From assembly GCA_009929715.1 (NCBI GenBank), contig RZZX01000010.1, forward strand, positions 1 through 42,236: a stretch of DNA of 42,236 nucleotides. Reading direction: 5' to 3'. Position 1 is the first letter of the stretch. Each line of letters starts with the position of its first letter. Under the pieces are notes generated by a model. It was given only the letters and a program-made list of their open reading frames with translations. It had not been told where the DNA came from and did no database searches. The position numbers were made by a program, and so were the translations under genes. Origin of the DNA: Bacteroidia bacterium. Lineage in GTDB: Bacteria > Bacteroidota > Bacteroidia > Bacteroidales > Bacteroidaceae. This document shows, in pieces, positions 9,391-15,528 of the stretch.

Positions 9391-9429
9391 CTTATCTCTA
9401 TTTCTGTAACCTGTAAAAGAGGGCGTTTT

Positions 9430-11136
9430 CTACCTCTTGTTGCCCACCTTCGGAGTCGACAAGGCTTGTCGATACTGCTCACGGTGCGCTAAGAGAGTCA
9501 GCGCCACCTTCAACTCTTTATCCTCTTTCAGTTGCTGAATAATACTTCCACGTTGGTAATAATACCGCTTAATAATCTCTTGTGCAATAATTCCCTTAAT
9601 ATCTTTCGAAAAATAGGTCAGATCCCGATCCAAGTTGTGTGAAAGCTTTTTCTCAAGCGCTTTAAATTCGGCAGAAGCATCGGTCATATACCCTTCAAAC
9701 TCTGCCGCCTCTTTAAGCGTCTTTAAAATCTTCTCACTCTGCTGATCATATTTAAAATCGGCCTTCTTAACCAATTCTTTAAACTGATTATAGTCCGCCT
9801 CCGTGAGAACAAACTGACTAGGAGCAGCTATCGTGGGGTGTTTCAAACGATAATGCGTCGCATAATCAAAAATCAGGTTATCCCGTACCAGATAGAACAA
9901 GATATTCGGGAAACGCTCTTGCTTCACCACCGTATCGGGTAAAATGCCCCCCCCATCACGCACCTCACGTCCCGCAGCTGTCCGGAACACCTTCGTCAGG
10001 CTATCAGGAATAACCCCCACGCTACCATCAGCATTGCGATGTTTATAATCGATGGCCTGAATGCACCGTCCACTTGGAATATAATACTTCGACGTGGTAA
10101 TTTTCATCGTTCCCCCATACGGCAAAGAGCGAGGCACCTGCACAAGTCCCTTGCCAAAAGTACGAGTTCCCACCACCACTGCTCTATCCAAATCCTGGAG
10201 TGCTCCCGATAAAATTTCGGCAGCAGAAGCCGTTCCACTATTCACTAAGACAGCGATCGGTATCTCCAGGTCCAACGGTTCACGAAGTGTCTTATACGTT
10301 TTATCGGCCTCCTTAATTTTACCTTTCGTTGTCACAATCACCTTTCCGCGCGGCAAAAAGAGATTGGCTATATCCACCGCCTCATCAAGTAATCCGCCAC
10401 CATTATTACGCAAGTCGATCACCAAAGAGATAGCCCCCTGCTTCTTCAAATCCAAGAAAGCCTTTTTAAACTCCTTCGAAGGGCTGCCAGAGAAAGTCGT
10501 CAGGTTAATATACCCCACCTGCTGTTGAAGCAAGCCGGCATAAGGAATGGCAGGCGTTTGTATGGATTCGCGCACAATGGTAAACTCAAGCGCCTTATAG
10601 CCCCCCTTATCCATTGGCCGATCCACCTTCAGTTTCAACGAAGTGCCCGCCTGTCCGCGAAGGAGTTGACTAACCTCTGCATTGTCCTTTCCCAACAGAT
10701 CCTGTCCATCGATAGAAAGCAATACATCGCCAGCCTTCAAGCCCGCTTTTGCAGCCGGTGTACCTTCAAACGGTTCCGAGATCATGGAACGTTTCAGCTT
10801 AGGGCTATAGGTAATAAAAGAACCGATACCCCCGAAAGTACCCTTAATCATCTGTTCCAATTCATCCTGATCATCCTCCGGAAAATATTCCGTGTAAGGA
10901 TCGAGCGAAAGCAACATCTGATCAATACCTTCTCTGATCGTTTTATTAGGGTCGATGGTGTCCACATAAAGCAGATCCAGTTCCTTAACAATGGAGTTAA
11001 ACACATCCAGATTCTTTGCCACCTGAAAACTATGATCGCCTCCAGCCTTAAAACTAAAGAGGGCAATCACGGCAACAACAGCCGTCAGAATCACCCCATT
11101 CCGCCTATTCACAACATTCTTCATACCTCGTTCCAT
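9430..11136 (-). CDS. S41-family C-terminal processing peptidase (CtpA-like)
   Basis: Periplasmic serine protease of the tail-specific/C-terminal processing family. The 568-residue protein has an N-terminal membrane anchor or signal (GVILTAVVAVIALFSF, about 14-29), a PDZ domain (about 97-175), then the S41 catalytic fold. The Ser/Lys pair is visible: Ser304 in NSGTASAAEI and Lys329 in TRTFGKG. DLRNNGGGLLDEA (241-253) is the usual substrate-cradle strand. A helical C-terminal extension of about 150 residues follows. ATG codons at 11136 and 11124 are both possible starts. The gene lies 33 bp after the pfkB-type kinase, so the two are probably co-transcribed. Confidence 0.93.
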   Translation of the reverse strand: MERGMKNVVNRRNGVILTAVVAVIALFSFKAGGDHSFQVAKNLDVFNSIVKELDLLYVDTIDPNKTIREGIDQMLLSLDPYTEYFPEDDQDELEQMIKGTFGGIGSFITYSPKLKRSMISEPFEGTPAAKAGLKAGDVLLSIDGQDLLGKDNAEVSQLLRGQAGTSLKLKVDRPMDKGGYKALEFTIVRESIQTPAIPYAGLLQQQVGYINLTTFSGSPSKEFKKAFLDLKKQGAISLVIDLRNNGGGLLDEAVDIANLFLPRGKVIVTTKGKIKEADKTYKTLREPLDLEIPIAVLVNSGTASAAEILSGALQDLDRAVVVGTRTFGKGLVQVPRSLPYGGTMKITTSKYYIPSGRCIQAIDYKHRNADGSVGVIPDSLTKVFRTAAGREVRDGGGILPDTVVKQERFPNILFYLVRDNLIFDYATHYRLKHPTIAAPSQFVLTEADYNQFKELVKKADFKYDQQSEKILKTLKEAAEFEGYMTDASAEFKALEKKLSHNLDRDLTYFSKDIKGIIAQEIIKRYYYQRGSIIQQLKEDKELKVALTLLAHREQYRQALSTPKVGNKR

Positions 11137-11169
11137 TAAAATTGGTCCTAAAAGTAACCGTTCGGCGGG

Positions 11170-12159
11170 TTATTCCGATAAAATCCGGTTAATATTTAAC
11201 TTAATTTCATCCCAACGCTCTTGTCCCATGGTTGTTCCAACCACCTGAATAACCTGCGAAGACAATAACGATCCTATTTTAGCACACTTCTCCAGAGAAT
11301 ACCCTGAAGTCAGTCCATACAAGAAACCCGCTGCAAAATAGTCGCCTGCGCCAGTCGTATCGATCACATTCTCCACCAGAACAGCCTTCACCTTAATCGT
11401 TTCAGTGCCTTTGCGAATCAAAGAGCCTTCGCTTCCCACCTTTACAATCGCTACACTACACTTCTTGCCGATGATCTCCAAAGCCTCTTCCGGCGTACCA
11501 CCGGTAAAAGCCTTCGCCTCCTCTTCATTAGCAAAGACGATATCAACATATTTATTAATCAATAGCGTAAAGAACTCCAAGTCGCCAGCCACAATGTTAT
11601 AGCTTGCTAAATCCAGGCAGACCTGCAAGCCCGCCTCCTTAGCCAATTCGATAGCCCTTAAAATCATTTCGTGATCTTGCACCAAATACCCTTCGATGAA
11701 CAAATAAGTATACCCTTTGAACATCTCCAAAGCCAAATCATCGGCTTTCAATGTAGACGCAGCACCTAGATAAGTACCAAATGTACGCTCCCCATCGGGC
11801 GTAATAAAGGTCGATGCCACTCCGGAAGGAAGCGTTTCAGAAACCAATAAACTGTCTTCAATCCCATTTTTTTGGAGATTAGAACGAAAAAAGTCGCCAT
11901 AAAAATCTTTTCCGACTTTTCCTATAAAACCGGTTTTTGCCCCCAAACAAGCCAGTCCAAGTATGGCATTTCCGGCCGATCCGCCAGTTGCCAAATGGGT
12001 ATTTAGCTCTGAAAATTCTGAGTTAATTTGCTGTAAATTAGCCTCATCAATGAGTTGCATGCTTCCTTTAGGTAATTTCATTTCGCTGAGTAACGTATCA
12101 TCTTTCAAGGTTGCAAGTACGTCTACCAAGGCGTTGCCTAATCCTATTATTTTATCCAT
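11170..12159 (-). CDS. PfkB-family carbohydrate kinase, probably adenosine kinase
   Basis: Ribokinase/PfkB fold kinase of 329 residues. The N-terminal glycine pair is in THLATGGSAGNAI (54-66), and the C-terminal catalytic motif DTTGAGDYFAAG holds the expected base Asp273. Bacteroidales proteins with this start (MDKIIGLGNALVDVL) are commonly annotated as adenosine kinase; that substrate is inference. Adenosine phosphorylation would fit the nearby ahcY, which makes adenosine. First gene of a likely two-gene unit with the S41 protease; divergent from the tRNA-Asn pair. Confidence 0.88.
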   Translation of the reverse strand: MDKIIGLGNALVDVLATLKDDTLLSEMKLPKGSMQLIDEANLQQINSEFSELNTHLATGGSAGNAILGLACLGAKTGFIGKVGKDFYGDFFRSNLQKNGIEDSLLVSETLPSGVASTFITPDGERTFGTYLGAASTLKADDLALEMFKGYTYLFIEGYLVQDHEMILRAIELAKEAGLQVCLDLASYNIVAGDLEFFTLLINKYVDIVFANEEEAKAFTGGTPEEALEIIGKKCSVAIVKVGSEGSLIRKGTETIKVKAVLVENVIDTTGAGDYFAAGFLYGLTSGYSLEKCAKIGSLLSSQVIQVVGTTMGQERWDEIKLNINRILSE

Positions 12160-12176
12160 TTTAAATATTTTTTTTG

Positions 12177-12184
12177 CAAAGATA
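12177..12184 (-). promoter_or_regulatory. Putative -7 element for the pfkB-type kinase
   Basis: CAAAGATA reads TATCTTTG on the minus strand, 18 bp upstream of the ATG, identical to the ahcY -7 element. No clear -33 TTTG is found at the right distance. Confidence 0.5.
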
Positions 12185-12215
12185 TTGCATATTTCAAAAT
12201 ATCCTATTACTTTTG
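12185..12215 (+). promoter_or_regulatory. Promoter of the tRNA-Asn pair
   Basis: TTG (12185-12187), a 20-bp spacer, then TACTTTTG (12208-12215). It touches the -7 element of the divergent kinase gene. A transcript starting near 12222 would contain both tRNAs. Confidence 0.7.
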
Positions 12216-12236
12216 CATCGCAATTGAGAAAAACAT

Positions 12237-12310
12237 TCTTCCTTAGCTCAGTCGGTTAGAGCATCTGACTGTTAATCAGAGGGTCCTTGGTTCAAGTCCA
12301 AGAGGAAGAG
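12237..12310 (+). tRNA. tRNA-Asn (GTT), copy 1
   Basis: Full cloverleaf: acceptor TCTTCCT (12237-12243) with AGGAAGA (12303-12309), D stem GCTC/GAGC, anticodon stem TCTGA/TCAGA with anticodon GTT at 12271-12273, T stem CTTGG/CCAAG with loop TTCAAGT, discriminator G at 12310. CCA is not encoded. Identical to copy 2, 96 bp downstream. Confidence 0.97.
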
Positions 12311-12332
12311 CAAAAAGACTCAATTGTAACAT

Positions 12333-12406
12333 TCTTCCTTAGCTCAGTCGGTTAGAGCATCTGACTGTTAATCAGAGGGTCCTTGGTTCAAGTCCAAGAG
12401 GAAGAG
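12333..12406 (+). tRNA. tRNA-Asn (GTT), copy 2
   Basis: Base-for-base the same tRNA as copy 1, including a few flanking bases (AAC before, CAAAAA after), so the pair is a 96-bp tandem duplication. Anticodon GTT at 12367-12369; CCA not encoded. Followed at once by a strong terminator. Confidence 0.97.
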
Positions 12407-12413
12407 CAAAAAA

Positions 12414-12441
12414 GGTTTGTCATAATGACAAACCTTTTTTT
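12414..12441 (+). terminator. Terminator of the tRNA-Asn unit
   Basis: GGTTTGTCA (12414-12422) and TGACAAACC (12426-12434) form a perfect 9-bp stem with a 3-base loop, followed by seven T (12435-12441). Confidence 0.93.
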
Positions 12442-12600
12442 GTACCCCCTACTCCCCCAAAAAACATCTAAACGGATCAGTCATAAAGCTCAGTGGCTAT
12501 TCTATAGCCGCCATAAAATCTAGCCTGTTTTAGTGGGATGAATGGTTAGCTTAATCCTTCATCACCGTTAGGTTAAGCCAAAAGATCAAAAGATTTTCTA

Positions 12601-12688
12601 CACTTCATGCAGGTGAAGTATACACTTCATGCAGGTGAAGTATACACTTCATGCAGGTGAAGTGTAGACATCATGCAGGTGAAGTGTA
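12601..12688 (-). repeat. Four-unit 22-bp palindromic array 2 (core CTTCA-6-TGAAG)
   Basis: Four units begin at 12601, 12623, 12645 and 12667, a period of exactly 22 bp. Each has inverted arms around TGCAGG: CACTTCATGCAGGTGAAG in units 1-3, and GACATC in place of CACTTC in unit 4. In unit 3 the arms extend to 9 bp (TACACTTCA/TGAAGTGTA, 12643-12666). Copy number (4), period (22) and maximal palindrome size (24) equal those of array 1 at 498-586, although the sequences differ. Minus strand is given because the conserved segment and inverted repeat precede it in that direction. Too tightly spaced, with repeated gaps, to be CRISPR. Confidence 0.85.
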
Positions 12689-12707
12689 GAAAAGAAAGGG
12701 AGAGATG

Positions 12708-12736
12708 AATTAACTCTTGTGAGACGTCAGTTAATT
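12708..12736 (-). repeat. Inverted repeat before array 2
   Basis: AATTAAC (12708-12714) and GTTAATT (12730-12736) are complementary, with 15 bases between. The position, just ahead of the array in minus-strand reading, mirrors the hairpin at 437-490 before array 1. Short and AT-rich, so weaker evidence by itself. Confidence 0.4.
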
Positions 12737-12864
12737 AAAGGTTTATCTCCGCTTACTGATACTGGGATGAAGTCGATAAATCTACTTTATTTCGGACTGG
12801 CTCTTTATCTCTAGCCCATTAATGTGCCACTTTTTCCCGGTTGAATCGGTCTTTTTCAGATCAA

Positions 12865-12914
12865 GTCAACCAGTTGTTTAAATGGAACAGAAACTCCGGA
12901 TTTTCGAACTAATC
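12865..12914 (-). repeat. Conserved intergenic segment, copy 2
   Basis: Read on the minus strand it starts GATTAGTTCGAAAA and ends TTTAAACAACTGGTTGAC, matching 181-230 at 37 of 50 positions with no gap. It begins only 3 bp past the comF stop codon, so it could be transcribed as a 3' extension of comF. A further partial copy of the opening motif (CCAGTCCGAA on the minus strand) is at 12791-12800. Confidence 0.65.
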
Positions 12915-12917
12915 TGG

Positions 12918-13625
12918 TTATTCCGCTAAGGCCAGTGTCAGCACACTGAAACGCACCCCCTGTATCTCTTCAAAGGCCAAGGCGCAAGCCACAGTGGTAG
13001 CCCCGGTGGTAATCACATCGTCGACCAACAAGACATGTTTCCCCACGAATTCATCGGGATATAAAACTTTAAAAATTCCCTCCACGTTATCCCAACGCAT
13101 CATCAATGATTTATGGGTCTGTGTTTCGGTATTCTTCAACCGCACCACCGCCCCTTTCGACACCCTGATTCCTGTTATCTCAGAAACGCCCTGAGCGATA
13201 CATGCACTCTGATTATATCCGCGCTTCTTCTCTCGTTCGGCATGTAAAGGCACTGGTACGATGACATCGATCGAATCAAAAAAGCCCGAAGAGGCTATTT
13301 CTGTAGACATGTATCGACCTAGAAGCACCCCTATCTCTTGGTCCCCCCGGTATTTCAGGCCGTAAAGGAGATGCCGATAAACACTCCCTTTATGATAAAA
13401 GAAAAGAGCAGTAGCGCGCTCAATGGGTATCTTACCCCAAAACATCTGCTCCATCTTGTTGCCCGGCGCCTGATGAAAATTGGTCCGTGGCAGATCCAGA
13501 TTGCATGCCACACAAAACTTCTTCTCCCCTTTGGCCAAAGGAGCACCACAAACCACGCAGCAACGGGGATAGAAGAGGGAGAGCAAGGCATCCCCCCACG
13601 TCATGAGAGAGTTTTTTATCGCCAT
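12918..13625 (-). CDS. comF: ComF-family phosphoribosyltransferase-like protein
   Basis: Related to ComF/GntX, phosphoribosyltransferase-fold proteins needed for DNA uptake in naturally competent bacteria; in Bacteroidales the role is mostly untested. The 235-residue protein starts with a zinc-binding region (Cys24-x2-Cys27 and Cys39-x2-Cys42 counted from the upstream TTG; one less from the ATG). It ends with the PRPP loop VLLVDDVITTGAT. The ATG at 13625 is chosen over a TTG one codon upstream. A palindrome covers the -7 element of its promoter. The neighbours (tRNA pair, sulfatase) are unrelated in function. Confidence 0.9.
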   Translation of the reverse strand: MAIKNSLMTWGDALLSLFYPRCCVVCGAPLAKGEKKFCVACNLDLPRTNFHQAPGNKMEQMFWGKIPIERATALFFYHKGSVYRHLLYGLKYRGDQEIGVLLGRYMSTEIASSGFFDSIDVIVPVPLHAEREKKRGYNQSACIAQGVSEITGIRVSKGAVVRLKNTETQTHKSLMMRWDNVEGIFKVLYPDEFVGKHVLLVDDVITTGATTVACALAFEEIQGVRFSVLTLALAE

Positions 13626-13649
13626 CAATCGGAAGTCTTTTGTTTCTTT

Positions 13650-13669
13650 AGTGGTACAAAACTACCACT
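13650..13669 (-). promoter_or_regulatory. comF -7 element inside a palindrome
   Basis: CAAAACTA (13657-13664) reads TAGTTTTG on the minus strand, matching TAnnTTTG. It sits in a perfect inverted repeat, AGTGGTA (13650-13656) and TACCACT (13663-13669), with 6 bases between. A CAA at 13681-13683 could be the -33 element, but the spacer of 16 is short. The palindrome could be an operator for a repressor covering the promoter. Confidence 0.5.
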
Positions 13670-13759
13670 TTTCTGATAAACAACTCTTTTTTAAAGCGGC
13701 ATTCTTGAACTAAACAACAAGAAAAATCAAACGAGATCACCACTTGCTCTTAAAAAAAG

Positions 13760-13803
13760 ATTCGGCCGACGGTCTATTCTTTCTAATAGTCCGTCGGCCG
13801 AAT
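13760..13803 (-). terminator. Terminator of the sulfatase gene
   Basis: ATTCGGCCGACGG (13760-13772) pairs with CCGTCGGCCGAAT (13791-13803). After one mismatch, CTATT/AATAG continue the stem to a 6-base loop. On the minus strand it runs into T bases (complement of 13752-13758). Confidence 0.9.
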
Positions 13804-13834
13804 TTCATCAACCGCTTGAGTGGCTCAAATAAGC

Positions 13835-15370
13835 CTAGATACCGGTATCGACCGGTTTATCATCAGGAAACAATGGGCTGTAAAGAACCGTCCGTTTCAA
13901 GACTTGCAGTTTGCCATCTTTCACAAACTCTTCCCCACGCTCCGAGAGGTGTGTTACCATCGCCTGACGAAGTTCATGAAGTTTCGTCTTATACGCCCGC
14001 TGGGTAACTACATTTTTCAGCTCATGCGGATCTTTCGACAAATCGAATAACTCCTCTTCGCCGGTATGAAAACGCCAAACATATTTTATCTGCCCATCGG
14101 TTAGTGCACACCAATAGTTGTCCGCACTATAACAGGTGGCATGCTCCAAGTCGATATACTTCCGCCAAGAACCCGCTTCACCCTTCGCTAGGCGCAAAAG
14201 CGACAGACCATCCATATCCTTGGGAACCTCTCCACCGGCCACTTCCAAAAATGTCGGTAGTAAATCACGCAGCTCTACCGGCTCCTTTAGCTTATTCCCC
14301 TTAGCCAATTGGTAGCTTGCGGGCCATTTCACAATATAAGGAATGTGTGTAGAGCCTTCATATGGATAGGTTTTACGCCAATGGTGGTGATCGCCAAGCA
14401 TATCGCCATGATCGGAGACGTAGCAAATAAGCGCATTCTCATACATGCCTTTTTCTTTCAGCAGCTGGATGATGCGTCCAATCTCTTCATCGATAAAGGT
14501 GACATTCGCATAATAGTGCCTTCTCGACTCTTGAGCATAAGCCTGACCGAAATTCCCATAAGCTGCATCTTTGGAAGCGGTAGCAAGATCTACTTCTTGA
14601 GCATAAGCTTTATCCTGACACCACTCGCCTACCCACGGGGCAGGTACTTCGCGTTTGGCATACGCTTCGAGTAGCCGCTTAGGCGGATCGTACGGACTAT
14701 GCGGACGAGCAAAGGAGACCTTCAAAAAGAGGGGCTGTTCGCTCTGATAATTCCGAATCAGCTCGCACGCCGTTTCACCCGTCCAAACGGTGGGGTGCAA
14801 CCGTTCAGGCAATTGGTAGGTTCCCGACCCGTGATCATTCCAACCGATGCCAGTCGCATCGGGATCGAGACCCGGCGCCTGAAGTTGGAACCACAACCGG
14901 TAATCACTGATAAAATCGTTCTCCTCGACCCGACCGCTCTCATCGACCAACGTGGCATGGAAACCGTGCCGGGTTTTCTGAGGAAACCAGTGCATTTTTC
15001 CGATACCAAAGGTGTAATAGTTGAGTGTGCTCAACATCCGCGGCATCTCATACCGGTAGTGTTCCGCTACCCGACCATATCCCAGCATGCCATGGTGCCA
15101 AGGAGAGAGGCCGGTAAGCAGTCCAGCTCGTGCCGGCGTACTGCTGGGGGTGGAAACATAGCCGTTCGTAAACAAGGTGCCATCTTGTGCCAAAGCATCT
15201 AAATGTGGTGAAATAACCGAAGGGTTTCCCATGCAATGAAGGGCATCGCCCCGATGCTGATCGGACATGATTAAGATAATGTGTGGGTGTTGTTGGGCTA
15301 CCAAGGGGGTCAGTGCCGCACAAGCGCCAGCTACGGAGAGGGAGGATTTTAACCAAAAATTGTGTCTCAT
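13835..15370 (-). CDS. Secreted sulfatase (serine-type, S1 family)
   Basis: Removes sulfate esters from a carbohydrate, presumably in the periplasm. The 511-residue protein has a signal peptide (LSVAGACAALTPLVAQ, about 11-26), then the family's metal-binding MSDQHRGD (35-42). The active-site motif is S-T-P-A-R, residues 77-81. This is the serine version of C/S-x-P-x-R, so Ser77 would be turned into formylglycine by an anaerobic sulfatase-maturating enzyme encoded elsewhere. VSDHGDMLGDH, about two-thirds along, supplies further metal ligands. It diverges from the hybrid regulator and ends in its own terminator. Substrate is not readable; the neighbouring lyase/GH105 fusion points to a sulfated uronic-acid polysaccharide. 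Confidence 0.93.
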   Translation of the reverse strand: MRHNFWLKSSLSVAGACAALTPLVAQQHPHIILIMSDQHRGDALHCMGNPSVISPHLDALAQDGTLFTNGYVSTPSSTPARAGLLTGLSPWHHGMLGYGRVAEHYRYEMPRMLSTLNYYTFGIGKMHWFPQKTRHGFHATLVDESGRVEENDFISDYRLWFQLQAPGLDPDATGIGWNDHGSGTYQLPERLHPTVWTGETACELIRNYQSEQPLFLKVSFARPHSPYDPPKRLLEAYAKREVPAPWVGEWCQDKAYAQEVDLATASKDAAYGNFGQAYAQESRRHYYANVTFIDEEIGRIIQLLKEKGMYENALICYVSDHGDMLGDHHHWRKTYPYEGSTHIPYIVKWPASYQLAKGNKLKEPVELRDLLPTFLEVAGGEVPKDMDGLSLLRLAKGEAGSWRKYIDLEHATCYSADNYWCALTDGQIKYVWRFHTGEEELFDLSKDPHELKNVVTQRAYKTKLHELRQAMVTHLSERGEEFVKDGKLQVLKRTVLYSPLFPDDKPVDTGI

Positions 15371-15404
15371 ATGTTTTGTTTTACTAAATAGGATCGACGA
15401 CTCG

Positions 15405-15452
15405 AAACGGTCATCGGTTTATCTATTAAAGATACCGTTTAAAACCGACGGT
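15405..15452. promoter_or_regulatory. Interleaved palindromes, putative operator between sulfatase and HTCS
   Basis: AAACGGT (15405-15411) is complementary to ACCGTTT (15434-15440), and TCGGTTT (15414-15420) to AAACCGA (15442-15448), so two inverted repeats interlock. ACCGT (15434-15438) and ACGGT (15448-15452) form a third. Five ACCG/CGGT cores in 48 bp, upstream of two divergent genes, suggest a regulator-binding region. A related AAACGGT-3-ACCGA lies at 28146-28160. Which protein binds is unknown; the locus regulator is the natural candidate. Confidence 0.4.
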
Positions 15453-15474
15453 TCATAAAAAGAGCAGCTCGTTT

Positions 15475-15505
15475 TTTGTGTTTATTAAGTTTTTTTGTAT
15501 GTTTG
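15475..15505 (+). promoter_or_regulatory. Promoter of the hybrid two-component regulator
   Basis: TTTG (15475-15478), a 19-bp spacer and TATGTTTG (15498-15505), an almost ideal Bacteroidetes promoter. The coding frame is open back to a GTG at 15478, inside the promoter, so translation must start at ATG 15529. Confidence 0.8.
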
Positions 15506-15528
15506 TTTACCCACACAAACAGAAAACC

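Larger units (their letters stand above)
12442..12917. other. Gene-free region between tRNA-Asn and comF
   Basis: No convincing coding frame on either strand. It contains a palindromic array (12601-12688), an inverted repeat (12708-12736) and a conserved segment (12865-12914), each listed separately. A small hairpin GGCTAT/ATAGCC lies at about 12495-12509. GGATCAGTC near 12475 repeats the opening of the conserved segment seen at 181. Confidence 0.65.

Noticed and set aside
10525..11139. 204-codon plus-strand frame opposite the S41 protease
   Set aside because: Antisense shadow; the opposite strand encodes a protease with all catalytic motifs.
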